DNA of 64,000 nt from Novosphingobium sp. GTDB taxonomy: Bacteria > Pseudomonadota > Alphaproteobacteria > Sphingomonadales > Sphingomonadaceae. Below are positions 30,695 through 39,776 of this stretch, piece after piece. The stretch is taken from contig NZ_JAIXPP010000010.1 of assembly GCF_027486195.1 (NCBI RefSeq), positions 1 through 64,000 of the forward strand. The letters are read 5' to 3'. Each line of letters opens with the position of its first letter. Position 1 is the first letter of the stretch. The notes beneath the pieces are model-generated. The model ran no database searches. It was given only the letters and a program-made list of their open reading frames with translations, and was not told the origin of the DNA. The translations under genes and the position numbers were made by a program.

Positions 30695-33358
30695 ATGACG
30701 GTATCTTCGGCGGTCCTTTCCCATAGCTACGTTCCGGGCGCGGCCATGCTGGCGGAATCGCTGGCGGGCCTGATTGCCATGCAGGCCAGCGAGCTGGTGG
30801 TGACCGACCCGGATGGCGTGGTGCAGGTGCCGGGCACCGATTACGAGATTACCGGCAACCTGCGCACCGGGGCGGCATCGATCCGCACGCTGCGCGCCTA
30901 TACGGCGGGCGTGCAGCTGACGGTGACGCGCAAGACGAGCCGGGTGCAACTGACGCAGCTGAGCCCGACGCAGCCGCTGCCGGCGAAGAAGATCGAGGAC
31001 GAGCTGGACCGGCGCGCGCTGATCGAGCAGGAGCAGGATGCGTTTGCGGCCGATGTCGCGCTGCGTGCCATTCAGGGCTTGCCGGGCCAGACGGGGCTGG
31101 CGCTGGATACTGCGGACCTGCTGGACGGTGATATCCTGCAATATCGCGCGGGCAAGCTGCGGCGGTTTGATCGCAGCCTGTTCGCGGGCAAGTTCTATGC
31201 CGGGGGAGCGACCGGCGAGCTGGTTCCGGCCAGCGGCACGGGCAACGATAACGCCCTGCGCGGTGACCTTGCCAGCACCATCGGCGACCTGCTGATCAAA
31301 GTGGGCGACAAGACGCTGCATGAGGTGCTGGGCAATCCCAATGCCTTCCGGCTTACGGGCCTTTCCGGGGTGAACGGCCTGCCTGCCGCCGCACCCGGCA
31401 CGGATGAAAGCGTGCTGCTGGCGCAGGCCATGTATCTGATGAATTTCTGGCGCCGGCCATTGATCATCGACCGCACCATTCAGGCCATCAGCTTTACCAC
31501 GGTGAGCGGCTACTGCGTTGTGGTTTGCGAGGAAGATTGCTTCATCGAATTCACCGGCGGGACAACCGGCTTCCGCGCCGAGAACACCTATGCCGCCGTG
31601 GGGAGCTGGACCGGGGCTTTCGTGCCCGCGCAATCGCCGGTGGGAAGCGGCGCGATTGTCAGCACCGTGCCGGTGGACGCGGCATCTTATGCTGCGCTCA
31701 ACGTGGGTGACCGTGTGTTCCTGGGCGATAGCGTGCCCAATACCTTCACCTACAACGCCAATTCGACTTCACTGGCGGACTGGGCGCAGGTCATCGACAA
31801 GACCGGCGGCAACACGCTGTGGTTTGACCGGACCATCGACGAGGCGGCGCTCTATGCCGCCACCGGCACGATCTACAAGGTAGACCAGAACGAATGCGTG
31901 CTGGACATCAAGGTGCGCGGCGAGAAGACGCAGGTGCGCGAGGCGGTGCGCATCGAGGGCTATATCTGCGCGCGCGGCAAGGTGCGGGTGGAAGGCAATT
32001 CGAGCCGGGGCTTCATGCCCGTTTCCTGCTACATGCCGGTGTTCGAAATCTTCGCGCGGGATCTGCGCGATGATGAAAGCGCCAACTGCTATGGCTATGG
32101 CTGCTCGCCCTTCGGCGCGACCGTGGACGGCTACTACAAGATTTATGCCGAGGAATGCCGGCATGCCTATACCGATGGCATCATCGGCGGTGTGGCGGCA
32201 GCTGCGCGGATGCGGCAGGGGGTGTGCCGCCGCAACACCGTTACCGGCGTGGCGGTGCGCTGCACGGCGGCAAGCTGGGATACGCACCCCAACAGCAAGG
32301 GCACCCTGTTCATCAACATCGTGGCGTGGGGCACGCATTCGGTCAGCCCCGGGCAGACGATCAACGGCCTGAACTGGGCGATGCAGGTGCGCGGCAATGA
32401 TGTGACGGTAGACGGTTTCACGACCGATATCCGGCAAGGCATCATTTATGTCGGCTATGCAGTTGTCAGCCGCGCCAGCGTGACGGAAGTGAAGAATTTC
32501 ACGCACCAGTGCAACTTCCCCGGTGCGTATGCCGGCCTCAATTCGATGATTTCGGTGGGGTTTTTCTCCAAGACCGGAACGGGCACGCATACCTTCATCT
32601 GCCGCAATTCGAGCATCCACAACTTCACGACGACGGGCGGCGGGTGGACCGGGCGCTTCGTGGATTGCGAGATCGACCGGACCACGACGGCCTCGAGCAT
32701 GGCGGGCGACAGCACTTGCCGGTTCGAGCTCGAAAACTGCGAGCTGATTTCGCCCGGTTCCCTCACCATCGCGGGCGGCTATGTGTTTCGCGGCGGCCTG
32801 ATCCGCATCGCCAATTCGGGCGGGCTCAACCTGATCGACGGCGCGGATGTGACGGCGATCAACGTGGGGATCGAGCGGCCAGCGCTGCTGACCTCGCTCA
32901 ACAAGGCCTTTGCCTACACGACGATCGCAGCGGGCACGGTGAAATTCCAGCACGCGGGCCTGTGGATCAATTCGCCGAACGATGCGGCGCGCAGCGTGCG
33001 GCCGTTTGCCGATCTTTCCACGGGCGGCGCGGTGACGGTGAAGAGCCTTGCCATTCCGGCCGAGTTTCGCGGGACGGCGACCAAGGGCAATGCCGACGTG
33101 ACGCTGCAAGTGGGCGTGGATGAGTATCAGCAGACGTTCAACACGGCGCTGACGGCCGCGCGCACCATCACGCTCAAGAAGAAGGGCGCGACGTCCGGTG
33201 ACAGTTTCTATTTCACGCGGCCGGCGGGCGGCGCTTTCGCGCTTTCCATCATCAACGACACGGCCGGAGCAACGATCCTCACGCTGGCAACCGGCGAAGC
33301 GGGCATCGCGATGTTCAACGGGGTGGACTGGTTCCTCGTGATCAAGGGCACCTGCTGA
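30695..33358 (+). CDS. Tail fibre/tailspike with beta-helix domain
   Basis: 887 residues. Residues 1-150 resemble the T7 gp17 N-terminal tail-binding domain (LSHSYVPGAAM, DYEITG, TRKTSRVQLTQLSPTQPLPAKKIEDELDRRALIEQEQ). Residues about 380-740 have the short alternating pattern of a right-handed beta-helix (VRGNDVTVDGFTTDIRQGII, ENCELISPGSLTIAGGYVF), as in capsule-degrading or receptor-binding spikes. The last 110 residues form a beta-rich tip (YQQTFNTALTAARTITLKKKG). It would bind, and possibly cleave, host surface polysaccharide. No adenine-biased variable region or reverse transcriptase is present. The ribosome site is weak. Confidence 0.85.
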   Translation: MTVSSAVLSHSYVPGAAMLAESLAGLIAMQASELVVTDPDGVVQVPGTDYEITGNLRTGAASIRTLRAYTAGVQLTVTRKTSRVQLTQLSPTQPLPAKKIEDELDRRALIEQEQDAFAADVALRAIQGLPGQTGLALDTADLLDGDILQYRAGKLRRFDRSLFAGKFYAGGATGELVPASGTGNDNALRGDLASTIGDLLIKVGDKTLHEVLGNPNAFRLTGLSGVNGLPAAAPGTDESVLLAQAMYLMNFWRRPLIIDRTIQAISFTTVSGYCVVVCEEDCFIEFTGGTTGFRAENTYAAVGSWTGAFVPAQSPVGSGAIVSTVPVDAASYAALNVGDRVFLGDSVPNTFTYNANSTSLADWAQVIDKTGGNTLWFDRTIDEAALYAATGTIYKVDQNECVLDIKVRGEKTQVREAVRIEGYICARGKVRVEGNSSRGFMPVSCYMPVFEIFARDLRDDESANCYGYGCSPFGATVDGYYKIYAEECRHAYTDGIIGGVAAAARMRQGVCRRNTVTGVAVRCTAASWDTHPNSKGTLFINIVAWGTHSVSPGQTINGLNWAMQVRGNDVTVDGFTTDIRQGIIYVGYAVVSRASVTEVKNFTHQCNFPGAYAGLNSMISVGFFSKTGTGTHTFICRNSSIHNFTTTGGGWTGRFVDCEIDRTTTASSMAGDSTCRFELENCELISPGSLTIAGGYVFRGGLIRIANSGGLNLIDGADVTAINVGIERPALLTSLNKAFAYTTIAAGTVKFQHAGLWINSPNDAARSVRPFADLSTGGAVTVKSLAIPAEFRGTATKGNADVTLQVGVDEYQQTFNTALTAARTITLKKKGATSGDSFYFTRPAGGAFALSIINDTAGATILTLATGEAGIAMFNGVDWFLVIKGTC

Positions 33359-33383
33359 CGCGGGCCGAACAGGAGAAGACTTC

Positions 33384-34223
33384 ATGCGTCTACGGATTTT
33401 GATGATGATCGCGCTGGCGGCGCTGCTGCTGCCGGGGGCAGCGCTGGCAGGCATCGCCTATCCCACCAACGTGGCGGGCACGTTTGCCGATGCGGCGGTG
33501 AACCTGCAATGCGACGCCAGCGGCATCAACTGCCAGCCTGTGACGACGGCAAACCCTGTGCCGGTGGCGGCGACGGGCAACGTGGCGGCAGGGGCCACGG
33601 ACAGCGGCAACCCGGTGAAGGTGGGCGCGATCTACAACGCGACCCGGCCGACCTATACGACGGGCCAGCGCGGGGATCTTCAAGTTGATACGCGCGGCAG
33701 TCTGGGCGTGGCGCTGTTCGGCTTCAACGGTGCGACCGGCGTGACGGCCGCCGCGCCCAGCTCGGACGGCTTTGCCACTTCGAATACTGGCCTTGCCACC
33801 CAAGCCTTTCCCTATGCCTTCAACGGCACCACGCTCGATCGCGTGCGCGGGGATACGAACGGGCTTGTCGTGCAGCCGGGGCTCTCCTCGACATACTGGA
33901 GCTATGCATCGGCTGCTGGCGGCATCGTATCCAGCACCGCAGACGTTGCCATCGCGGCGGCGCGCGGCGCGAGCGTACGAAACTACGTCAAATCGCTGAC
34001 CATCTCGCATGACACGCTGGGAGCTGCGACCGAAATTGTCGTCAAGGACGGCACGACTGTCATCTATCGCGGCAAGTTGCAGACGACTGCCATCGAGGGT
34101 GGGAGCGAGCTGATCTTCGACCCGCCGCTGCGCGGAACTGCAAACACGGCCGTCAACGTCGCGCTGATTTCATCGGTGACCGGAGGCGTCTTCGTGAATG
34201 CCACCGGATGGACGGGGAACTGA
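33384..34223 (+). CDS. Secreted/virion-associated phage protein with signal peptide
   Basis: 279 residues. Residues 1-22 (MRLRILMMIALAALLLPGAALA) are a clear Sec signal peptide with cleavage after ALA. The mature part is beta-rich: PVPVAATGNVAAGATDSGNPVKVGAIYN, GQRGDLQVDTRGSLGVALFG, and a C-terminal domain with VVKDGTTVIYRGKLQTT. The GNPVKVG...GQRGDLQ.D.RG motif is common in tail-adjacent proteins of alphaproteobacterial phages. A signal peptide on such a protein is odd for a virion component; periplasmic or surface display in the lysogen is possible. Confidence 0.7.
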   Translation: MRLRILMMIALAALLLPGAALAGIAYPTNVAGTFADAAVNLQCDASGINCQPVTTANPVPVAATGNVAAGATDSGNPVKVGAIYNATRPTYTTGQRGDLQVDTRGSLGVALFGFNGATGVTAAAPSSDGFATSNTGLATQAFPYAFNGTTLDRVRGDTNGLVVQPGLSSTYWSYASAAGGIVSSTADVAIAAARGASVRNYVKSLTISHDTLGAATEIVVKDGTTVIYRGKLQTTAIEGGSELIFDPPLRGTANTAVNVALISSVTGGVFVNATGWTGN

Positions 34224-34226
34224 GCC

Positions 34227-34475
34227 ATGGATGACAACGCCGACGCCCCCGCATCTGGCGAGCATGTGCGGACGATCACCGATGAGGACGCCAAGGCGAT
34301 TGCCGCCGCGCTGCTGACCGAAGCGACCAAGCAGGTGCTGATGGCGACGGGGCGCGGTGTGTGGAGCACGATCAAGGCGCTGGTGTTCCCGCTGCTGATC
34401 GGCGTGGTCATCTGGTGGGCCGCGACCAAGGGCACGCAGATCGAGGTGCCCGTTCATATCAAGCAGGTGAGGTGA
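34227..34475 (+). CDS. Single-span membrane protein, holin candidate
   Basis: 82 residues, four bases after the previous stop. A charged N-terminus (residues 1-45) precedes one membrane helix at about 50-68 (IKALVFPLLIGVVIWWAATKG). Being directly before the endolysin it is a class III-type holin candidate. The protein at 35156 is the competing candidate. Confidence 0.55.
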   Translation: MDDNADAPASGEHVRTITDEDAKAIAAALLTEATKQVLMATGRGVWSTIKALVFPLLIGVVIWWAATKGTQIEVPVHIKQVR

Positions 34476-34478
34476 GGC

Positions 34479-35159
34479 ATGGATATCAAGGCGCTCCAGC
34501 GCGCGATCGGCGCGAACCCGGACGGGATATGGGGGCCGAAATCGAAGGCCCTGTTGCTGGAGTGGTTCCGCAACCCGGCGGCGGACCTGATCCGGCCAAC
34601 GGAGCTTTCCTGGGCGGCAGGGCAGATCGGCTGCTCAATCCTCCAGATCAAGGCCATCTGGACGGTGGAATCATCCGGGCGCGGCTTTGATGCGGCGGGG
34701 CGGCCGAAGATGCTTTACGAGCGACACAAGTTTCACCGCTTTACCGCCGGATACTGGAGTCCGGCTGCGTTCAGCCAGCCAAGCGCGGGTGGCTATTCGC
34801 GCGATGCGGACGGCAACGGCGTGCTCGATGCCTGGGACCGGCTTTCGGATGCCATCGCCACGGGCGCGGTGGATGCGGCGTTCATGGCGGCAAGCTGGGG
34901 CGCGTTCCAGATCATGGGCGAGTGGTGGGACGAGCTGGGCTATGCCAGCCCCTTTGCCATGGCCCATGCCTGCGTGACGGGCGAGGCTGCGCACCTCGAC
35001 ATGCTGGTGCGCTATATCCGCCATTTCAAGCTGGAGGACGAGGTGCGGGCGATCACGAGCAACCCCGACTCCTGCCGCCGTTTTGCCGCCGCCTACAACG
35101 GCGCGGCATATGCGCGGTTCAACTATCACACCAAGCTTGCGGCGGAGATGCGTGCATGA
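34479..35159 (+). CDS. Endolysin (N-acetylmuramidase, DUF3380 type)
   Basis: 226 residues. Residues 1-30 (MDIKALQRAIGANPDGIWGP) form a small peptidoglycan-binding-like segment. The main domain has IKAIWTVESSGRGFDAAGRPKMLYERHKFHR (Glu64 the likely catalytic acid), AAFMAASWGAFQIMGEWW and FAAAYNGAAYARFNYHTKLA, the hallmark of PF11860 N-acetylmuramidases. It lacks a signal peptide and so depends on a holin. It overlaps the next gene by ATGA. Confidence 0.88.
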   Translation: MDIKALQRAIGANPDGIWGPKSKALLLEWFRNPAADLIRPTELSWAAGQIGCSILQIKAIWTVESSGRGFDAAGRPKMLYERHKFHRFTAGYWSPAAFSQPSAGGYSRDADGNGVLDAWDRLSDAIATGAVDAAFMAASWGAFQIMGEWWDELGYASPFAMAHACVTGEAAHLDMLVRYIRHFKLEDEVRAITSNPDSCRRFAAAYNGAAYARFNYHTKLAAEMRA

Positions 35160-35500
35160 CGCTTTTCAAGGAATGGCCACCCCGTGACTGGCGCAAGGTT
35201 CTAGCGCTGATCTTCTCTGTGGCGGGCGCTGCGTTTCTGACGGCGCTGGTGTGGTGGGGCATGGCGGCGCTATTGCCGGAACGCGGATGGACGGTGGCAA
35301 GCGAGCCTGACCGCGCGGCAACGCTGCGCTGGGTGTTGTGGATCGCGATCGGCGGGGTGGTGGTGGTACTGTTCAGCCTGGGCATGGCGATCAACCGCCG
35401 CAGCCTTCAGGCGCAATGGGGCGACAAGCGCGTTGACTTCTCGGGCGGTGAGAACAGCGATGACGATGCCGCGCCTGCGGCAGGGGTGAGCACGCCATGA
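35156..35500 (+). CDS. Two-span membrane protein of the lysis cassette
   Basis: 114 residues with membrane helices at about 15-38 (VLALIFSVAGAAFLTALVWWGM) and 60-82 (LRWVLWIAIGGVVVVLFSLGMAI), then an acidic Asp/Ala-rich tail. Two-helix topology right after an endolysin fits a class II holin or its antagonist. It is coupled to both neighbours by ATGA overlaps. Confidence 0.65.
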   Translation: MTLFKEWPPRDWRKVLALIFSVAGAAFLTALVWWGMAALLPERGWTVASEPDRAATLRWVLWIAIGGVVVVLFSLGMAINRRSLQAQWGDKRVDFSGGENSDDDAAPAAGVSTP

Positions 35501-35853
35501 GCGGGCTGCGCGGCACGCTGATCGCGGCGGCGGTGGCGCTGGTGTTTGCGCTGCTGTTCCTGGCCAAGTGCCAGGAGGCGCGAACGGCAGGGGCACAAGC
35601 GCGACTTTCGCGCGATACGGGGCAGGCGGCGGTGGAAAGCGGCAGGGACGCTGTGGGCACTGTGAGCGCGGCGGGGGCACGGGCCGATGCCGGCGACGCA
35701 ATCGGGAGAATGAATGATGAATCGATCCAAGGTGCGGCCGGGGCGGATCAGCCGGTGCCTCCTGCTGTTGCTGCCGCTGTGCGCAGCGGGCTGTGTCGGC
35801 GCGCCGCCTATCGGGACGATCCCCGCTGCCTGCGCTTCACTCCTGCCAAGTGA
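35497..35853 (+). CDS. Inner-membrane spanin subunit (Rz-like)
   Basis: 118 residues. An N-terminal helix (residues 7-23, LIAAAVALVFALLFLAK) anchors it and a periplasmic Ala/Arg-rich helical region follows, ending in RSGLCRRAAYRDDPRCL with two cysteines. The outer-membrane partner gene begins inside it in another frame (35714). This architecture is the classic overlapping Rz/Rz1 arrangement. It disrupts the outer membrane in the last step of lysis. Confidence 0.75.
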   Translation: MSGLRGTLIAAAVALVFALLFLAKCQEARTAGAQARLSRDTGQAAVESGRDAVGTVSAAGARADAGDAIGRMNDESIQGAAGADQPVPPAVAAAVRSGLCRRAAYRDDPRCLRFTPAK

Positions 35854-36043
35854 ATGGCGCACCCCGGTGCCGGGCGCGGAAATGCCCGTGGACGACACGG
35901 TGGCGAACTGGGTGAGCTTTGGCGATCAGCAGACGGGCCAGCTCGACAAGGCGAACGACCGCGCGATTTCGGCGATCGGGATCATCGAGCGGTGCGAGGC
36001 GCGCGACCAGGCGGCAGTGAAGCGAAGCCGCCGCCTGTTCTGA
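35714..36043 (+). CDS. Outer-membrane spanin lipoprotein (Rz1-like)
   Basis: 109 residues. A lipoprotein signal is visible (residues 13-27, SRCLLLLLPLCAAGC, acylated Cys27). The mature part is Pro-rich at first, then helical. It overlaps the Rz-like gene by 140 bp in a different frame, so both are encoded by the same DNA. It is the last phage gene, 70 bp before the attachment site. Rz1 proteins are usually shorter; the length here is on the long side. Confidence 0.75.
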   Translation: MMNRSKVRPGRISRCLLLLLPLCAAGCVGAPPIGTIPAACASLLPSEWRTPVPGAEMPVDDTVANWVSFGDQQTGQLDKANDRAISAIGIIERCEARDQAAVKRSRRLF

Positions 36044-36060
36044 CTTTGCGCGATTTCAAT

Positions 36061-36080
36061 GCAGATTGCTGCCGTTTTTT
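36061..36080 (+). terminator. Weak terminator at the prophage right end
   Basis: GCAG-ATTG-CTGC followed by CG and six T. The stem is only 4 bp but the T-run is good; it lies directly after the lysis genes. Confidence 0.4.
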
Positions 36081-36112
36081 GCAGGCTAAGCTATTGAAAA
36101 ATAGACTTGGCT

Positions 36113-36162
36113 GGCAGCTTCCCAAGCTGAATACGAGGGTTCGATTCCCTTCACCCGCTCCA
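36113..36162 (+). tRNA. tRNA-Gly(CCC) 3' fragment, prophage attR
   Basis: The anticodon arm (CAGC-TTCCCAA-GCTG, anticodon CCC), variable region, T arm (GAGGG-TTCGATT-CCCTT) and acceptor 3' strand CACCCGC-TCCA are intact. The matching 5' acceptor and D arm are absent; the upstream bases are phage sequence. This is the duplicated 3' half left by a tRNA-targeting integrase. The complete tRNA should be at the left end, outside the window. Confidence 0.8.
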
Positions 36163-36410
36163 TTTTCCCGTCCGCCCATGTTCGCAGGCGCCTAAACAAA
36201 CCCCCAAAATCCAAGGTATTTAGCGGTTATCAGGCCGCAAGCGTTCACCCGCGTTCGCAGCAGTGCGCCTGAAATTGCGATAGAATCAGCACCATAAGGC
36301 CGCTGACAGCCTGCGATTGGCCTCTATGGCCTGTCTCGAGCGGCTGCGCCTCCTCCGCCTGTCCGGCTGCCATAGAGCACTTTCCGCCCAATCAGGTTCC
36401 ACGTCACTTT
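36163..36410. other. Host intergenic sequence beyond attR
   Basis: About 250 bp between the tRNA fragment and the first operator. I see no gene, RNA gene or clear repeat in it. Confidence 0.5.
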
Positions 36411-36526
36411 ATATGACCTTAAGGTCATTTCATTGTCACGCCATGAGCTTCAGAAATCTTTGATCGCAGCAAACATTGGGCTTGACGCCGGTTTATCGGC
36501 AATTCAACATGACTTTAAGGTCATAT
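36411..36526 (+). promoter_or_regulatory. Receptor promoter with two ATATGAC-type operators
   Basis: Operator 1 is ATATGACCTT-AAGGTCATTT (36411-36430); operator 2 is ACATGACTTT-AAGGTCATAT (36507-36526). A promoter TTGACG (36482-36487), 17 bp, CAACAT (36505-36510) has its -10 inside operator 2, so binding there would repress the TonB receptor gene. Confidence 0.6.
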
Positions 36527-36638
36527 TTGGTGGCGGGGCCGAACGGAAGCAAATCCGATCACGCCCCCCCCGGTTCGGTGCCTGGCCCCAGGCTGGCGCA
36601 GGCACCAAAAGGTGATGTCGCGACGATTGGAGGCGGGA

Positions 36639-38972
36639 ATGGTTCAAGCACGAAGCACACTGTTGGTCTCGTCAGCTCTGGCGACTTTGGTCATGGCTGC
36701 ACCCGCTACGGCGCAGCAGGCGCAGGACAACGAAATCATCGTGACGGCAAACCAGCGCGCGCAAAGCGTGCAGGACGTGCCCATCGCCATCAACGTCCTT
36801 ACCGAGGAGCAGCTTCGCGCTGCCGGTGCCACCGATATCGGCAGCGCGCTGCAGGATGTGGCCGGCGTCGAATTCCGCACCGAGCAGACCGGCACCGGTG
36901 CCATCGCCATTCGCGGCATTGCCGAACTCAACACGAGCAATATCAACGGCACGACCGGTACGGCTGTCGGCCTCTATATCGATGACGCGCCCTTCTCGGT
37001 CGGCGGGTTCTTCCCGCAAGCGGCGGTATTCGATGCCGCGCGGCTCGAAGTGCTGCGCGGGCCGCAAGGCACGATCTTCGGCGAAGGCTCCCTCGCGGGC
37101 ACGATCCGTGTGGTCACGAACAAGCCCGATGCCGGGAAAGTGGCCGGCGCAATCGAGGGCAATGTCGGCGCGGTCAAGCGCGGCGGCACCAATGGCAGCG
37201 TGAACGGCATGGTCAACCTGCCCATCGTGAAGGACAAGGTCGCGCTGCGCGTGGTCGGCTTCTGGCAGCAGGACGCAGGCTGGATCGACCGCACCGCCGC
37301 CACCGTCACCGCACAGTTCCTGCCGCAGCCCAATCCCATTCTCGGCCCCGCTGCGCCCGACGTGAAGACGATCTGGACGAAATCCACCACCACCCCCGAT
37401 GCCAATGGTGCCGATTCGTGGGGAGGGCGCGCCGCGCTGGCGATCACGCCGAACGATAGCTTCAAAGCCACGGCCTCGGTGCTCCTCAGCCGCGCCGACC
37501 GCGGCTATCCCAATCGCGGCGGACGCGACGGCACCGGCTATTTCTCGTCCGGCAAAGTCGGGATGACCGACGATTTCGAGATGTACAGCCTCGTGCTCGA
37601 ACAGAAAGCAGACTTCGGCACGTTCCTGTCCTCGAGCAACTATTTCAAGCGCCGGATCGACCAGACCACCGACCAGTTCGGCATCATTGCGCTCGCCAAT
37701 CAGATCGGCGTTCCGCTGAGCGGCGGCCAGTTCGTGTTCCAGGGATCGCGCACCGACAACACACTACGGGTCAAGGAATTCAATCAGGAACTGCGCTTTG
37801 TCTCGGCGTTCAAGGGGCCGTTCCAGCTCACTGCCGGCGGCTTCTACCGCAACCGCGATGTGGGCTTCCGCATCCGCGGCCCGCAGGAGCCGCTGACCCC
37901 GGCGGGGATCGCCAATGTCCTGTGCGGCGGGCTGTGCGGCTATACGCTCCCCGGCTCGGGTGATCTCGATGCTCAGACGACCAGCAACTCGCGCCAGATC
38001 GCGGCCTTTGCCGAAGGCACGTTCGATATAACGCCCAAGTTCCAGCTGCTCGCCGGCGCGCGCTATTTCAACGACAAGCGCAAGTCCTCGACACTCGCGA
38101 CCAGCCTGTTCAGCGGCCTGCCCTTCCCGCAGACATTCGGCTCGAAGGGCGAGGACAACGTGTTCAACCCGCGCGTGTCCCTGCGCTGGCAGCCCAACAG
38201 CGACGTTTCTGCTTACATCTCGTTCAGCCGGGGCTTCCGCTCGGGCGGGCAGAACGATCTCTTCGTGCTCGTGGCCGGCGCCACACCGGCGGACCAGACT
38301 TTCAAGTCCGAACGGCTCAGCGCCTACGAGGCCGGCGTGAAGACCCAGTTCGGCGCGGGTGGCCGGTTCAACGCAGCAGTGTTCTACAACGATTGGTCGA
38401 ACCTGCAGGTGGTGACCAAGGAAGGCACCGGCAGCGTGGGCGAAGTGATCGGCAACGCCGGCTCCGCGCGCAGCTACGGCGTCGATCTCGATGCCAGCTA
38501 CGAAGTGAGCAAAGGCCTTGTGCTCGCAGCCAACACCACGATCATTTCCAGCAAGCTCAAGGATGTCATCGCATCAGGTGCGCTGATCAAGGAAGCGCGT
38601 ATTCCCGGCACCGCAAATTTCACCGCGAGCGGATCGATCAACTACAACTTCCCGGTGACGGACAAGGTCGAAGGCTTTGCGCGCGCCTCGGTCACCCACC
38701 GCGGCAATGCGCTTTCGGGCCTGCTGCGCATCGGGACCCCGGTGGAGCAGATCCCCGCCTATACCACGCTCGATCTGCGCGCGGGCGCAACGATCGGGTC
38801 TGCCCGTTTCGAGGTCTATGCGGAAAACGTGACCAACACTTTCGTGCCGCTGTCGATCTTCTATGCGCCCAACGCCAGCAACCCCGGCGGCGGCGATCCG
38901 CTCACTGGCAATGTGCTCTACTACCAGGGCTCGCCGCGCGTGATCGGCGCGCGGGTGAGCTTCCGGTACTGA
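36639..38972 (+). CDS. TonB-dependent outer-membrane receptor
   Basis: 777 residues from ATG 36639 (GGAGG five bases upstream). Residues 1-25 form a signal peptide ending ATAQQ. A TonB-box-like EIIVTANQRAQSVQDVPIAI follows, then the plug (LQDVAGVEFRTEQTGTGAIAIRGI, RGPQGTIFGEGSLAGTIRVVTNKP), then a 22-strand-type barrel ending in an aromatic residue (RVSFRY). Sphingomonads use such receptors to import plant- or microbe-derived compounds, here presumably the substrate of the cluster downstream. Control by the two operators at 36411-36526 is likely. The substrate cannot be read from the sequence. Confidence 0.9.
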   Translation: MVQARSTLLVSSALATLVMAAPATAQQAQDNEIIVTANQRAQSVQDVPIAINVLTEEQLRAAGATDIGSALQDVAGVEFRTEQTGTGAIAIRGIAELNTSNINGTTGTAVGLYIDDAPFSVGGFFPQAAVFDAARLEVLRGPQGTIFGEGSLAGTIRVVTNKPDAGKVAGAIEGNVGAVKRGGTNGSVNGMVNLPIVKDKVALRVVGFWQQDAGWIDRTAATVTAQFLPQPNPILGPAAPDVKTIWTKSTTTPDANGADSWGGRAALAITPNDSFKATASVLLSRADRGYPNRGGRDGTGYFSSGKVGMTDDFEMYSLVLEQKADFGTFLSSSNYFKRRIDQTTDQFGIIALANQIGVPLSGGQFVFQGSRTDNTLRVKEFNQELRFVSAFKGPFQLTAGGFYRNRDVGFRIRGPQEPLTPAGIANVLCGGLCGYTLPGSGDLDAQTTSNSRQIAAFAEGTFDITPKFQLLAGARYFNDKRKSSTLATSLFSGLPFPQTFGSKGEDNVFNPRVSLRWQPNSDVSAYISFSRGFRSGGQNDLFVLVAGATPADQTFKSERLSAYEAGVKTQFGAGGRFNAAVFYNDWSNLQVVTKEGTGSVGEVIGNAGSARSYGVDLDASYEVSKGLVLAANTTIISSKLKDVIASGALIKEARIPGTANFTASGSINYNFPVTDKVEGFARASVTHRGNALSGLLRIGTPVEQIPAYTTLDLRAGATIGSARFEVYAENVTNTFVPLSIFYAPNASNPGGGDPLTGNVLYYQGSPRVIGARVSFRY

Positions 38973-39047
38973 TCGGCCTGATGCGCGGTGTCGACGCCTC
39001 GGTCGCGCCGCGCTATCGGGAAGGCCGTCTAACCAGAGGACCGGGCC

Positions 39048-39776
39048 TTGTCGGATATCGGCGCGATCAAGTTTACCACCTATCTCGAAGCGCTGGCGCT
39101 CGAGATCCGCAAAGTCCGCAGTGGCGAGAAGACCAGCCTCAAGCTGCTGGCCGCCGGGGCGCGGCTGCTGGACAATGTCGGCTACCGCGATCTCAACGTC
39201 GAGGAAATCTCGGCCGAGGCCGGACTCGCAAAGGGCACGTTCTACATCTACTTCAAGACGAAGGACGAGTTCCTGATCGAGCTGGCGCGCCGCTTCGTTG
39301 CGTTCGAGCCGCAGACCCTGCCCTCGTTCTCCCCGCGCGAGACGGCGTTTGGCAGCACGTTGACGCTGGTCAGGTGGTATGAGCGCGGCTTCCTGCGCAA
39401 TGTCGGTATCCTGCGCTGCATCATCCAGATGGGCGAGACCGACGATGCGATGCGCGAGTTGTGGCAGCGCCGCAACCGCATCATTGCCGAACATGCCTGG
39501 GATGGCACGCTGGCACGGTTCAATAATCCCGCGCTCGATCCGGCCCTGCTGATGCTGGCCGTGCGCACCGTCGGCGGGATGATGGACCAGAGCCTGTTCA
39601 ACCGCACCCGGGTCCAGACCGACACCGGTGAGGCAGGAGAAGGTGACGCGGATCCCGAATTCCTGTGCCGCTTCCATGCGCTCCTCATCTACCGCGCGGT
39701 CTATGCGCACAATCCGCCTGATCCCGAAGTCGCTGATCTGGTGGCGGCGATCGCGGGCCCCACCGCTCTGGCATGA
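39048..39776 (+). CDS. TetR-family transcriptional regulator
   Basis: 242 residues, apparent TTG start behind AGAGGA. Residues 25-72 form the TetR helix-turn-helix (KLLAAGARLLDNVGYRDLNVEEISAEAGLAKGTFYIYFKTKDEF). The C-terminal ligand domain is helical. It is the only regulator in the catabolic cluster, so it is the prime candidate for binding the ATATGAC-N6-GTCATAT palindromes. Its stop overlaps the dehydrogenase start (ATGA), which ties regulator and enzymes into one transcript. Confidence 0.85.
   Translation: MSDIGAIKFTTYLEALALEIRKVRSGEKTSLKLLAAGARLLDNVGYRDLNVEEISAEAGLAKGTFYIYFKTKDEFLIELARRFVAFEPQTLPSFSPRETAFGSTLTLVRWYERGFLRNVGILRCIIQMGETDDAMRELWQRRNRIIAEHAWDGTLARFNNPALDPALLMLAVRTVGGMMDQSLFNRTRVQTDTGEAGEGDADPEFLCRFHALLIYRAVYAHNPPDPEVADLVAAIAGPTALA

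Noticed and set aside
30695..33358. Diversity-generating retroelement target in the tail fibre (as in Bordetella phage BPP-1)
   Set aside because: No reverse transcriptase, template repeat or C-type lectin-like variable end is present; the C-terminus is a beta-rich tip.
36113..36162. Intact tRNA gene at the prophage end
   Set aside because: The 5' acceptor strand and D arm are missing; only the 3' half is present.
1..36162. Phage-encoded RNA or DNA polymerase as in T7
   Set aside because: I found no such gene in the visible part of the prophage; promoters look host sigma-70-like.
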